Below the pieces are notes generated by a model that worked only from the letters and a program-made list of their open reading frames with translations, was not told where the DNA came from and made no database searches. This document shows positions 1-10,892 of a stretch of DNA of 64,000 nucleotides, piece by piece (within the stretch, counting starts at the first letter, position 1; every line of letters starts with the position of its first letter). Both the position numbers and the translations under genes were made by a program. The stretch lies in assembly GCA_020205615.1 (NCBI GenBank), contig CM035163.1:57013899-57077898 (forward strand), given 5' to 3'. The DNA comes from Panax quinquefolius. Its lineage: Eukaryota; Streptophyta; Magnoliopsida; Apiales; Araliaceae.

Positions 1-786
1 GAAGTTGAAGCCAATTCTTTCTACAAGACTTAATGTATTTTATAGATTTCATGTTAATCTATCGAAATATTATTGATATTGATATCTTATACCAAATTTT
101 TTGGTATGGATTTCAAAGAAAGACTGAGTATAACTAAATAAATGTTTTATCGTCAATCGACAGACACGTGAGGTTGCCAAAACTTAAACGTAGATACATT
201 TAATGAAGTATTTTTGTACAACATAAAGTACTGTAGGCTTATCACCTAGATGTGCTCGTAAGAAATGTCAGACTTATGGACTTGGTGTCGGGTTGTCCTT
301 TTTAAAGAACGAATGAAATGCTCAAGGTCTTGGACCAAAATCAAGGTTTAACAGATGTTGTTCACTGTTAAACATTTTAAAGAAAAGAGAAGTGTTATTT
401 TAAATTATCTATAGTACTTCATAATTATTGATTTAGTTATAGAAGATATATATTCATATGATTCAAACATATTGCTTAAATGAAATTGTTATACTTGCTG
501 AGCTAGTTATGCTCACCCTTGATTGAACCATATGAATGCAGCTAAGAACGAATGGATCAAAGGATCCAGTAAGGATAATATGTTGAGAAAGACTTGACAT
601 ATAAAGAGATGCTTATACAAATCATTAGATTGTTCGAGTTTAAAATTTGTGTTATCATTTAAATAATAATAAGTTATGGCATATAATGAAACTCAAAGTA
701 ATAATTTAAGGTTTTATTTAATCAAAAAATGTCATAAAGATGGAGAGGAAGAGGAATACCGAGAACACAGAGAAATGTAATTGAAG
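1..786. other. Unassigned flank, no gene seen
   Basis: AT-rich sequence to the left of the copia-type LTR. No reading frame of useful length, no LTR end, no tRNA or rRNA signature was recognised. It is probably an older repeat or plain intergenic DNA. The last five bases before the LTR (787-791, GATCT) are the candidate left target-site duplication of element H, but its partner is not in the window. Confidence 0.5.
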
Positions 787-791
787 GATCT

Positions 792-2259
792 TGTTAGTTC
801 CTAGAGGCACAATAGTTATCTAGAAGGGGGGGTTGAATAGATATTTTAAATTCATTCTTTTCAAAATACTTGTTAGTTTTGATAATAATTTAAGCACAGT
901 GGAATTAAGATTTGTTTGTTTTCTCTTCAAGATATAATAAATAAATAAGAGTAAAGCAGTTATAGCAGTTATGGCAAGAATATAGGAGACACAATAATTT
1001 TAAGTGATTCAGAGCATTCAAAGCTCCTAGTCCACTCTTTTACTCCTCGAGTAGGAAATCCACTAAGGATATCTTTACAACTTCTGAATCTCACAGATTC
1101 CTTCAAGACCAGCAATCTTGGAACTTCTTAGTTCACTATTGAACTCTTCAAGTCTAGTAGACTTGGTACTTCTCAGTTCACTTAGAACTCTTCAAGTCCT
1201 TCTGACTTGGAACTTCTTCATTCACTAGATAATAGTTGAGTTCTTGAATGGTGCTACTCAGTTGTCGTTAAGCTTGTGTTCGAAAGAACTGAGTAGCTGA
1301 GCAAGCTTTCCTTTTTCAGATCGTAGAGTTTGATCGTTGAGTGTTCTTCAGCTTTTTGTTCAGTACTTACTTTATTCTTTCATCTACTGATGTTTTGTAT
1401 ATATGATGCCTTTGAAAATGTATCCGTTAAAGACATTCGTTGAAGCATTAAATGTATTTGACATTTCTGAGCTTTGATGAAGACTTTTTGCATAACTTCT
1501 GATTAGAAGACTAACCCACTGACACAGCAGACTGATATCTCACCTAACACCTGAAAAGGTGTTTTCTGCTGACCCATAGTACTTTCCTTAGCTTCTTCCA
1601 TACGTTTCTTTGTTATATACTAAGGATGACTGTTGTGTCATTGGGACTCCCAAGGTCTTCAACGTCTATAGCTCATTCCATATTTGTTGTGATTTATCTT
1701 TAAACAAGTGGACGAGGCTCGATGCTTCTAAAAGAGACAGATGAAGCTCTATGATTCTGATCTTGGTGTCATGCCAACTTGGTACTTGGTTTGGTGCTGC
1801 TAGATGTGAACACTACAATTTCTCATAAGTACTGGTACACTACGATTTTCACTTGCTTGACTTGCAGGCTCTATGCTTCCGAGAGCAATCTACGAACTCT
1901 GACTTCGCTCAGCAAGCGTTAGGACTACTCTATGATCTCGGAGAGGCTCTTCAAAGTAGATACACTACGGTCCTCAATGCTCTATGATTCTGCCTTCTTA
2001 TCTGCAATCTCTTGATCATCTTGATAGACTACGTTTAGTTGAAGCCTATCTATTACGCTTTAAGATATAGATCAACCTAACAGCTTTGATCTCTTCTTCT
2101 ATACATTCATTTACAGAATGATAAACATTAAAGTTCAGATCAACCTAACAAATTTGATTTATCACTAAGTCCTTGTACATGTGTTCCTTTGAAGGACTTT
2201 ACATATAATCATGAGTATTAACTTTCAACATCAAATTTTAAATATGAAATCTCCCAACA
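792..2259 (-). repeat. 3' LTR of element H
   Basis: On the minus strand it starts TGTTGGGAG and ends with ACTAACA, giving TG..CA ends and 1468 bp. It is immediately preceded (minus strand) by the purine tract at 2260-2271. A TATA-like run lies near 1395-1405 (minus strand). Downstream of that, at 1086-1209, is a chain of small hairpins described separately. The second LTR of H is not visible. Confidence 0.8.
1086..1209 (-). repeat. Chain of short hairpins in the LTR of H
   Basis: Successive inverted repeats: GAATC/GATTC (1086-1100), CAAGA/TCTTG (1104-1120), GTTCA/TGAAC (about 1131-1144), CAAGTC/GACTTG (1149-1165), AGTTC/GAACT (about 1175-1189) and CAAGTC/GACTTG (1193-1209). Loops are 4-7 nt. 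The CAAG-type hairpins repeat about every 45 bp and alternate with the GTTC type. The stem change CAAGA/TCTTG versus CAAGT/ACTTG is compensatory. Confidence 0.65.
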
Positions 2260-2271
2260 ATCTCCCCCTAT
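2260..2271 (-). other. Polypurine tract of element H
   Basis: Minus strand ATAGGGGGAGAT abuts the LTR start. It would prime plus-strand DNA synthesis. This purine tract just before TGTTGG is characteristic of plant copia elements. Confidence 0.8.
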
Positions 2272-2710
2272 TTGATGTAGACATAACCAAGGAGATTTGT
2301 ATCATGATTATTAATTTCTAGATGCATTTGCTAGAAAGTAAATATGACTTAGTATTTTAGTGAGCAGCTGAAACCTCTAGAGAGTAAGCATGAATTTATT
2401 GATGTTTGTAAAGATAGATATTACAATTAAGCTTAGTTACATCAATAAGAAATGAGTTTCAACTTATCTCTATTTCTTCTGCCTTTTGTTCCTTGGAAGA
2501 TTTGCATACTCTTGAGCACTTCTTCTCCTGCTCGCTTCATCTCTCCATGTTATATTTTCCAGCTCGCTTTGACTTAGTCTTTCATGATGATCGTGCCTAT
2601 TCATGAATGCAGGATCTCCAATTAGCATTCTTAGGCCTGTGGTGGTCACCTCTTGCGGGCTAGGAGAAGGCCTTTGATGGTTGTGCCATTAGAATTTGTT
2701 GTTGTTCAGG

Positions 2711-3687
2711 TCATGGAGTCTGATGGCGAGACTGACTTATAGGATAGCTTCTTGAGAAAGCAATAATTTTGTATTTGCCTCCTTTGCCCCTTCCTTTGTC
2801 TCCTTCCCCTTTATTTTCAACTTTTATGTTAGTATCAAGGGTTCGAATATCTTCAGATAGGTGAGTCATGCATTGTAGAAGTTCGTTGAGTTGAGTCTGG
2901 GATTGAACTATATCTGCACGATTTTCCTCGATCAGAGAGTCAGTATGAGCTTCTATCCTTTGGAGAATGTCCAAGACTATTTCTGTTTGTTTCATTTGAC
3001 CCATGGGGAATTCTTGGAATTCTTTTATTTGGGTCTTTAAGTGAGATTTTCCATCATAAGTTTATTTTGGGATTCTTAAGTATTTTGTAAAATAAGAACA
3101 GCATCCCTATGCTTCTTGGCAGCTAAAAAGTTGATTTGATCCCTTTCATTGATACTCTGGATCATCTCTTTTATTATCTCCCTAAGCTTCTTTGTTAGTT
3201 CAAAACTTAGGGTGCTTGGGAGAGTATTAGCAGCATCAATCAACTGAGTCAGCCTCATATGAACAAGTTTAGAGTGAATTTCAAGATCTTCTTGTATGTC
3301 CTTGGTCACTTTCTTAGTTGCTTCTGACAACTCCGTTTTGGTGGGGAGATCAGATATAAGCTCAAGGAGTTACGGAGTATTTTGAGGGGAGGCTCTTGAA
3401 TGTTGACCTTGCATTTGGTAGAGAGCTAGATCAAGACTAAAATAGTCGTTGCTTGAGGAAGATGGCATGTCTGATGGAGGGGCGGGTGTGTGAGGTTGAG
3501 CTTCAAAAGGGATTGAGTCTACGATCTGACCAGGTGACTCTACGATTGGATGTGGCTCAATAATCATGGAGGGAGGGATAATATGAGATTGAATCAACAC
3601 AAAGTTTGGCACATTTGGTTCATCAGTTACAGAATGTTGGGATTCTGTAACTGGAAATTGATTAAGTGGATGAAGTATCACTTCCAA
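2711..3687 (-). pseudogene. Degraded 3' ORF of H (coiled-coil part)
   Basis: Minus-strand reading frame from 3687 down to 3076, with one in-frame stop at 3370-3372. A frameshift near 3076 leads into a frame that stays open to 2711. The first part is rich in Pro, Ser and hydrophobic residues; the next two parts (from about 3330 and 3004) are Gln/Glu/Leu-rich heptad-like stretches, likely coiled coil, ending in a Gly/Lys-rich tail. It sits just upstream of the PPT and 3' LTR, the place where SIRE-type copia elements carry an extra (env-like) ORF, also with coiled coil. That identity is inference from position and composition; I see no recognisable enzyme motif. Confidence 0.4.
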
Positions 3688-3992
3688 CCATCTTGGTAGT
3701 TCATAGAATTGATTAAAAAATGATGGTGGACAATGATTTACTCTAAAAGAGATGGGAATAGTTTGTACCTCATGTCCATGTCATGAAGAGGGGTTGTTGG
3801 TGATCAGCTTTCGGGAAAAGTTGAGTTTGCCTGGGAATCCATAAGCTAGCACCAAAATTACTGGATAGGCTTTGAAGGTCCAGAACATGTGATCCTAGGA
3901 GTTGAGAATTTGGGCTTTGTGAAAAGGTATCATAGGTAGATAGGAGAACAGTTGATTGCATTCGGCTCTCCCATAACCATCACAACTCACAG

Positions 3993-4688
3993 CTATAATC
4001 TCCACCTCATCATCATCTTCTTCTTCCTTGTCTTCTCGTGAAGATTCCACTTCAACAATACCTCCACTGCACTTCTTTGTTTTTCCTCTCTTTCACCCTC
4101 CATAGCTTCACTTCTCTCCATTTTTGCAGTTTTTGAAGCCAGAATTTCTTGAAGAACTGAGGGAGATTCCTGATGATTTCTTGGCAGTTCCTCCTCAGGA
4201 GTAGCTTCTTCTATCATGAGGACTTCATGATGCTCCCCCTCAGCTAGATCATTCATTTGTATTTCAAACAGCTCCCCCTCAGCTGGAGCATTCTCTAGAG
4301 TAGGAACTTCATGCCACTCCCCATCAATTTGAGCTGTGTTTTTCTGACTTGCTTCGGATAGCCCCTTTTTTGCAGCTATCCTTTTATCTTCCTCCTTTAA
4401 ATCTTTTTCATTGACAAGAATGTATTTCTTGACAAGTTTTCTTTTTGACTTCCTAGGCTGAGCTACAGCCTCGACACTTTCTTCATCTTCAGCTCTGAAT
4501 GGTTGATCAGCTTGAGAAGCTGTTGCAGCATCTTCTTTGGGAGTGGTGTCAAGTTTTGTCTCTATGATTGGTAAAGACTTTATGATCGAGGAGATAGATG
4601 GCTTCTTTGACTTGTGACTGGGTGAGCTGTGTTTTCTCTTCTTAATCAGCTGAGAGATTGTAGCTCTGTCTTCATCTTCATCAGACTG
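3993..4688 (-). pseudogene. Charged ORF fragment of H
   Basis: An uninterrupted minus-strand frame runs from just after a TAG at 4689-4691 to a stop at 3993-3995, 231 codons, without a start near its beginning (the first Met is at 4256). The protein is acidic and lysine-rich, with Ser/Lys-rich basic patches near its N-terminal end and repeated Glu-rich motifs around the words GE, EE and PEEE. No catalytic motif is visible. It is the upstream part of the same 3' internal region as the coiled-coil piece at 2711-3687, separated from it by frameshifts between 3687 and 3993. It is interrupted upstream by element A. Function unknown; probably the remains of an accessory copia ORF. Confidence 0.4.
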
Positions 4689-5602
4689 CTATTCTTTCAT
4701 TTTCAAATTCCTCAAAGTTTCAGTATCAGAACACTTTTGAGGTAGATATAGACACTCAAAATTTTTTGCATACCTATTACTAACATTGCAGGAGGGCAGA
4801 TTCATCTTTCAGAGATGACCCTGGAAGGCAGCTCACATCCATTCCGGATACTACCAGAAGTTTAGTTCTAACCCTGGAACACACACTGAGAACATCATTT
4901 CCAACCCCGGAACACACACCGGAAGGATCATTTCACACCGGAAGGAGATAACCCCGAGTTTCGTCCTTGGCAATAACACCAAGGAATGTCATTGCAGTTC
5001 CGGTGATAACTCCGGAAATGCTTGTTTTAAATGCATGCGATTAGCTTCAATCAGACCTCTTGTCGAGGCACTCATACCTAAGACCCAAAGCTAACACCGG
5101 GCAGATAAGCACTCTTATAGATGACCTTGCGGCATTCAAACACTTGCAGTAGTCCAATCTCAGATGTAACCCTGAGCAATGACTGCTTTCAACTCAAACC
5201 GGAGATAACCCCGGTGAGGAGTCAAACGTCATCTTGCCACCTCAACACCTGTACGCCCTCTCAACACTTCATACATACATACATAAAACAATGTTCTACA
5301 AGAACCAAAGAGTTCCAATCCCGAGTGACTATTACGCGTGGCAGCACACCAGATAGAATTTGAAGCTTGAAGACCATGGGCATGGTCCCCTCTTCCTGAC
5401 TTCATACAACCTCTAATCCATGTCATTGCGTAACTCTCGACACAAGCAGTTCGAAGAAGGTCTTATATACCTTGTTCGGATGCTCGGATTGAATTTTTAC
5501 AAGTTCGAGCAGACATTAAAGTGCACGAGTGCACGTACTTCGAGATGACAGGACCCGCGGAGCCCGGGACACCTCGGGCAGTCGCAGGTGCATCTGTGGC
5601 TA

Positions 5603-5639
5603 CCGCAGGTACACCTGCGGCTCCCCCCCTCTATAAATA
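5603..5639 (+). promoter_or_regulatory. Core promoter of A LTR: palindrome plus palindromic TATA box
   Basis: TATAAATA at 5632-5639 is the centre of CCCTCTATAAATAGAGGG (8-bp arms, 2-bp centre). Twelve bases upstream of the TATA motif is CCGCAGGTACACCTGCGG (5603-5620), also a palindrome with 8-bp arms. The B LTRs keep an inverted-repeat TATA region (TCTATA/TATAGA around AA) with different arms. The promoter role is inferred from the position in the LTR. Confidence 0.6.
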
Positions 5640-5997
5640 GAGGGCTTGGGGTGGCAATTTAAGAAAAAGGAAGAGGCGAGGAAGCCCTGTCCAATTTGCG
5701 CTGTACACACCCCATATTAAGTGTTTCCTCATTTTAAACATCTGTTAGCTCACATATAGCTATATTTTTACCGGCGGGAGCTGAGTGTTTATCCATATAG
5801 ATTTATAGAAGTCTGCATTGGCAGCCCATTGTAAGCCTTCTTACACTCTATAAAGCCTTTCTCTTCATATTTGCACACACTATTCTACACATTGAGAGTC
5901 GTGTTGTGTATGTATGCCCGGACTTCGGTCCGTGGTTTTCATTTCTGTCTGTATATATACTTATATATGTATATATTTATATATGGACTAACATTAT

Positions 5998-6248
5998 CGA
6001 GGTATGCCTCGATTGAGCCTAGACTTATGTCTAGAGCGTTTACTTGCTTATATATATATATATAATTGTTATCAGACATATCTGATGAGCCTGGATTTTA
6101 CATCCAGAGTGTTTACTTGCTTTTATATATATATAACTATTGTCAGACATATCTGATGAGCCTGGATTTAACATCCGGAGCGTTTACTGCTTTTATATAT
6201 ATATACTTATTGTCGTACATATCCGATGAGCCCGGATTTTATATTCGG
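5998..6248 (+). repeat. Tandem double-hairpin array 1 in A LTR
   Basis: Four degenerate units of roughly 65 bp, separated by TA-rich spacers. Each holds two hairpins around the bases GATGAGC. Hairpin 1 stems: CGAGG/CCTCG (loop TATG, 5998-6011), ATCAGA/TCTGAT (loop CATA, 6071-6086), TCAGA/TCTGA (6143-6156), and a damaged fourth. Hairpin 2 stems: CTAGAC/GTCTAG (6019-6034), CTGGAT/ATCCAG (6091-6107), CTGGAT/ATCCGG with one G-T pair (6162-6178), CCGGAT/ATTCGG (6232-6248). Each unit ends in GTTTACT. Confidence 0.7.
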
Positions 6249-6264
6249 TGCGTTTACTGCTTTA

Positions 6265-6372
6265 TTTACATTTAGTCCCGCGTGGAGTTTACTTCGTGGT
6301 GGTGGATCGCATTTATTGCTTTATTTACTTTTCTGATCCCCCATGGAGTCGCTTCGTGGTGGTTGATAATGT

Positions 6373-6408
<36 letters not shown>

Positions 6409-6465
6409 TTATATATTTACATTTTCGATCCCCCATGGACTTGCTTCGTGGTGGTTGATCATGTC
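6265..6465 (+). repeat. Tandem hairpin array 2 in A LTR
   Basis: Three degenerate units containing CATGGA or GTGGA, then CTTCGTGGTGG and TGAT. They alternate with TA-rich spacers, including an AT microsatellite at 6374-6405. They correspond, in inverse orientation, to the CCACC..GGTGG hairpin units in both B LTRs, where pairing is better preserved. Confidence 0.6.
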
Positions 6466-7300
6466 TGTATATATATATTTACAACTTTTATATATATAAC
6501 TGCTTACTACTTTCCATACAAACTACGGTATCATGTGAGCCTAGGAATCATGTGATGTGATTGATCTCATTGAATCTAGATTTGATTCCGTGATGGATAT
6601 TTTCGGTTGTGGCGGCTTGTACATTATTTCATGGTGTCGAATTTCCTTGGATGGTCATCATGCCCATAAGGAGTTTGGCATCACAGATATTATTTTCTCG
6701 AAGATGCCTCGCATCTTAAAAATAAAAGCAAATAAGCCGAACATTTTAATAATAAAATGGAAGTATGAAAAGGTCTCAATTCCTATTGAGCACAGGGTTT
6801 GAAAAACCTCTTTTACAAAACATCATTTCTATATCTTGCTTAAAACTGATTTTTTCAATAAATCCAAACCCTTTGTATATAGGTGCGAACAAGGCCTCGT
6901 ACTACTTTCAAATAATTGCACATTGATCCACACACACACACACACACACACACATATTCATATAATAGTTTCTTGAAAAGTGGCAGTCACCGTGGCAACA
7001 CGGATGTTGGGGGGTGCCTAACACCTTCCCTCCGCATAATCAAGCCCCCGAACCCAAATGAATCTCGATTTCATTGACCCGTTTAGCAGTGTCATATCAC
7101 TGGGTCAATGTGCAAACCTTTTCCGGTTGCGTTGGTGCAACCAGTTAAAAATACTAACTGGCGACTCTTAAAGTCAAATCGTCGACATTACACATGTCGG
7201 ACCTTTTTCACTTGTTTTTTCAAACAAATCTCACATTAACATGAGAACACCAAAGAACAAGTAACGAAAAGGGACAACTAAAAATCCCGACGTCGACAGG

Positions 7301-7318
7301 TGGCAACTCTGTTGGGGA
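7301..7318 (+). other. Primer-binding site of A (tRNA-Arg, degraded)
   Basis: TGGCAACTCTGTTGGGGA follows the LTR end after two bases. The intact site in B is TGGCGACTCCGCTGGGGA, complementary to the 3' end (CCA included) of plant tRNA-Arg(ACG). A differs at three positions, all C-to-T or G-to-A. A tRNA-Arg primer is typical of Ogre/Tat elements. Confidence 0.85.
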
Positions 7319-8030
7319 CTCCAGTAAGAGGGCTTAAGCCACTATTACAAGCTTTTCAAAACTGTTATATGCTTGTGTGTGAATGTTGCAATTACATTTA
7401 TGATGAATGTGTACGAATGCATTTTACTTACTGTACTGCAAAATATCTATCTGTGATATTAGTGCTTCGCACAAGTCATCATTTTCGTAAACAGTGAGAC
7501 ACGTTATATGTGAATGTATGTTGTGTGGTTCCTCCACTAGGAGGCTATCCTGTCGGTGTTTTATTACTGGACTCATAGGAAGACTAATTCCAATGAGGCT
7601 CATGAAAGGCACCACCCATATTTGCTCCAGTTGAAAGACCGGATTAATTTTCCATCAAGTAGATTGCGATGATCTGGGAACCTTCATGCCAAAAAGCCGC
7701 GAGAGTAACCCTAAGATAGGTCAACCTCTGATAAACCAAACGCGGAGGAAAGTCTCTTCATGCTTTCCATTTTCAATTACTTGTAAAAACATTTACTTGT
7801 AATTTCATTCCATGCTCATCTTTATGTAATGAAAAATATAAAGAATATCTGTGCATACATGACATGTTATCAATTAACACCCATTTTTGCAGGACAATAT
7901 TCCTAAAACGGACACATTATGATAGCATTTACATTATCCTTAAGACTAAACTACATAAGTCTTTTGTAGGGAAGCAATTGGGCCTGTTACCCGCTCAAAA
8001 TATAAAAAGGCCACGAGCCTACATCCAATC
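7319..8030 (+). other. Untranslated leader of A
   Basis: About 700 bp between the PBS and the gag ATG at 8031. It matches the leader of B (48440-49141, minus strand). No long ORF is present, so the extra ORF1 that Ogre proper carries upstream of gag is missing. This points to another Tat subgroup. Confidence 0.6.
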
Positions 8031-8054
8031 ATGTCTTCTTCTGACCAGTCTAAT
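8031..8054 (+). pseudogene. gag: First eight codons of A gag, cut by element D
   Basis: ATG at 8031 opens MSSSDQSN, then D begins. The reading frame resumes at 16797, after D and the duplicated CTAAT, with PISREEFDG. B has the same N-terminus at 48439 (minus strand), which confirms this start. Confidence 0.8.
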
Positions 8055-8249
8055 TGTGACGCCCCCAAAATAGGACCAATCCATCCAACCTATTCTGAGT
8101 CGCCAAATACATGGTACAGAAAACAACTACAACTTTATTACTACAATTGTCATGCAAAATATAACAACACATATGTAGTGAGTTTTGATACAAATATATA
8201 CCAACTGTAACTCTCATCCCAACGTTGGATAGCACGTCACAATGGCACC

Positions 8250-8672
8250 TTACATAAAGGTACAGTCAATAACTGTTTTAGAAATTAAAATCTTTGGGAA
8301 GTGCTCAAGGAAACCTTCGTACATGGGAGGCCATGCGTCTAGGTTATGATAGATATCATATGCCCATAGAATTATCCTTGATTGACCCAATAGACCCCAA
8401 AGAAAAACGAGAAGATTACTATCATGTTCTTTCCAATGATGAGTCTTCTCTTGAGATATAATTATCTCCACTGTCTGCAATTGAAAATTATATTTCAACC
8501 AAACACCAAGATTATATAGGTAGTGCTGGTAGATATACTCAACAAGTGGATGTGCAGAACCATGTCTTATGATAACACGAGTTTGTATGTCATTAGACAT
8601 CTTGTATGATAGTGGCAAAATTCCCTTCCAACGTTGGGTTCGCCTCACCCTATTGTTGTTCACCAAAATCAA
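8250..8672 (-). CDS. Hypothetical 140-codon ORF inside D LTR
   Basis: An ATG-initiated, stop-free minus-strand frame close to the 3' end of the LTR, in the putative RNA leader. The product has aromatic and hydrophobic stretches (for example LLVFLWGLLGQSRIILWAY) but no motif I recognise. The same frame exists in the other LTR (12791-13213) with a single stop, CAG changed to TAG. The related solo LTR E lacks the whole segment of roughly 0.5 kb. It may be a captured fragment of another gene or a chance frame; no function is claimed. Confidence 0.3.
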   Translation of the reverse strand: MILVNNNRVRRTQRWKGILPLSYKMSNDIQTRVIIRHGSAHPLVEYIYQHYLYNLGVWLKYNFQLQTVEIIISQEKTHHWKEHDSNLLVFLWGLLGQSRIILWAYDIYHNLDAWPPMYEGFLEHFPKILISKTVIDCTFM

Positions 8673-9261
8673 TTATTAAGTGACGTATAATATACGACAC
8701 ACACATCTTAGGTCCTCAATACAATTATATATTGTATGTCATGCCATTTTTTAATGTGTTGAGAAACTTTGACAGTCTCAGACCATCACACTATTCCCCC
8801 GTTATCCCTGCTCGACCCAGCTACACTCTTATTACCTGAAAAGAATTGTGAAGCAAAAGGGTGAGTACAAATAGCCAAGTAAAGAATATCATAACTAAAG
8901 ATAATTAAAATATCAATAGCTTTTGTCAGTTATAAATTAGAGATTTAGAACATATGGTAGATGATAAAACTTTTCAACCATAGTTGCAGCGGAACGAGCA
9001 ATCCATTAAAAGAGTCAAATAGACCGTAAAGTCTATTATCTTCTCTATGTTAAAAGTCCACCAATAATGTTTTATCCCTGTAACATCAATCAACATTTCC
9101 TATCCACAATCATGTGAATAACTCATAATCATAATTGTAGTTCTAAATTCCCATTCTCATCCAGGACAAAGATAATTTTCATCACTTGTCTTTACCTGAA
9201 ACATTAAAGATTATGGTTATACCAAATCACAGTTCCTGTTCATAATCACATAAATAAATTC

Positions 9262-9441
9262 ATCTTTGCACTACGGGCCAAAGATATTCATCAACAGTTC
9301 ATCTTTGCACTACAGGCCAAAGATATTCAACAACAGGTCATCTTTGCACTACATGCCAAAGATATTCAACAATAGATCATCTTTGCACTATGAGCCAAAG
9401 TTATTCATCAATAATTCATCTTTGCACTACAGGCCAAAGAT
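9262..9441 (-). repeat. 39-bp hairpin array, left LTR of D
   Basis: Five units with exact 39-bp spacing (starts 9262, 9301, 9340, 9379, 9418). Each is ATCTTTG, a 10-nt loop beginning CACTA, then CAAAGAT; unit four has one arm change. Degenerate further units follow at about 9509, 9574 and 9642. Read on the element strand the loop is GCCYGTAGTG. Confidence 0.85.
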
Positions 9442-10884
9442 ATTAATATCTCAAAGAAATACATAATCATTTCAGAATTTATATAAACCATAATTATAAC
9501 CATATTGATCAATTCACCTTTGCACTTAAGCTAAAAATATTCAATTGTAAATTCAATGGTCATGATCATACCAGTCAACGATTCAACTTTGCACTACTGG
9601 CCAAAGAGAACCCATAGTCACGATCATAACAATAATTTATCCATCTTTACACTCAAGTCAAAGAGAAATTTCTTTATCAGGATTATAAAAATGTTATATA
9701 TGATAATAAAAATAATATGATCAAAACATGAATTTAATTTTAAGAGTAAGATACATAAATCAACGATAATTTGGTTAGAAAGAGAAACGAATTTTGTCGT
9801 GAATAGTACCTCGTATTTGTACATAGTACCATATATGTAAATAGACTGTATACATATACCTAACCTAAATAGTGTCATATACATGAATAATATAGTATAT
9901 ATGAATAATATATGAAAAAGTAACACCTAAAAGATAAAGTTTCATAATAAAAATCGTATCAATATTTATAACACCTTAATCCAAATGTTATAAATCACTT
10001 AATAATCTCATAATCTAATATTATTAATATTACAACAATATTTTAATCATTTCTTAAACTTATAAATAATTTATTTTAATTGTTTATACTTTATTAATTA
10101 ATGCATTTAATCATCCTAAAATGCCAAACTCATAAGATTTCATCACCAATAACCAAAACCCTCATCAAAAATCTGCATATACCTTATATAGGACTCTCAA
10201 GCCATAAAATCCTATTTTCCAATTTTCTTACTTCACATAACATATTTAATTTATTTACTAATAACTAGTTCATTTTCATGAAAAATACCAAGTAAAAAAA
10301 AATAATTCTGGGATTTAGCAGAATATAGTCCCACATTGAACATATATTTTTCTCAGAATTTTTAAAATTCATTTACTATTTTTCATATGGCCAAAACTGC
10401 CGAATATTTAGACATTTATCATAAACTGTACGTTTGTCCAAAAATTCTGAAATTTACAGAGTATACTTCTGTTACATACATGTACTCCCAATAAAAATTT
10501 CACCAATTTTGGAGTTAACCACGAGGAGTTATAAGGGCTTTTAAAATAGTTTTTTCCCATAAAATTCATAACTCCTAATATATACATCCAAAAATTGCCA
10601 TTTTTGGACACAATCTAGAAAAATCATCAAATTATCAATTCAATTTTTTCCAAAATTTTTGAAGGTCGAAAAAATTACGAAACATGAAAAACATAATAAC
10701 CCTTACAATCCCTTACCTCAAAAAAGCAAAGTACTTACATTGGAATATCGGATGTAATGTCGAAGGAAACATACCTTTGAATAGCAACTCTCAAAGTATC
10801 TAAATACTCACAAAAAACGCATTTCGATAATATAGAGAGAAAACTTATGTTTCTGGTGTGATTTTCAATTCTAACCTAAGCGCC

Positions 10885-10892
10885 TATTTATA
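10885..10892 (-). promoter_or_regulatory. TATA box of D left LTR
   Basis: Minus strand TATAAATA within CCTATAAATAGGCGC. It is matched at 15418-15425 in the other LTR and resembles the TATA region of solo LTR E (53953-53960). The hairpin array lies about 1.4-1.6 kb downstream. Confidence 0.6.

Larger units (their letters stand above)
792..4746 (-). mobile_element. Element H: 3' part of a Ty1/copia SIRE-like retrotransposon
   Basis: Minus-strand element represented by its 3' LTR (792-2259), PPT (2260-2271) and about 2.5 kb of 3' internal sequence. The PPT ATAGGGGGAGAT directly before the LTR start TGTTGGGAG, and a C-rich tract near the LTR end (on the plus strand a G-run followed by TTGAATAG), are typical of plant copia elements of the SIRE/Maximus type. 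The internal sequence stops at 4746, where the LTR of Tat element A begins, so A inserted into H. Gag-pol and the 5' LTR of H are outside the window or lost. Family assignment is inference from the LTR/PPT style; no RT is present to confirm it. Confidence 0.7.
4747..7298 (+). repeat. 5' LTR of element A
   Basis: 2552 bp. It starts TATAGACACTC, aligning with TGTAGACACTC of the B LTRs, so the terminal TG has become TA, and ends GTCGACA two bases before the PBS. Order: U3 with CCGG-rich repeated motifs (4800-5000), a palindrome at 5603-5620, TATA box at 5632-5639, hairpin arrays at 5998-6248 and 6265-6465, a CA microsatellite at 6929-6954, and a 3' end matching the B LTRs in inverse orientation. 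Confidence 0.85.

Noticed and set aside
6071..6110. CTGATGAG followed by a hairpin in the Tat LTR repeats resembles a hammerhead ribozyme core
   Set aside because: The required GAAA box after stem II is missing in every unit (GAGTGTTTAC or similar instead), and no cleavage-site stem arrangement fits. A plain double-hairpin repeat explains it better.
9262..9441. Regular 39-bp repeats as a CRISPR array
   Set aside because: A eukaryotic retrotransposon LTR with hairpin units; the sequence between units is also repeated and there are no cas genes.
9266..9466. 66-codon plus-strand ORF encoding a 13-residue repeat, identical in both D LTRs
   Set aside because: The repeat period (39 bp) is a multiple of three, so one stop-free unit gives an open array automatically; it is antisense to the element and its constraint is explained by the hairpins.
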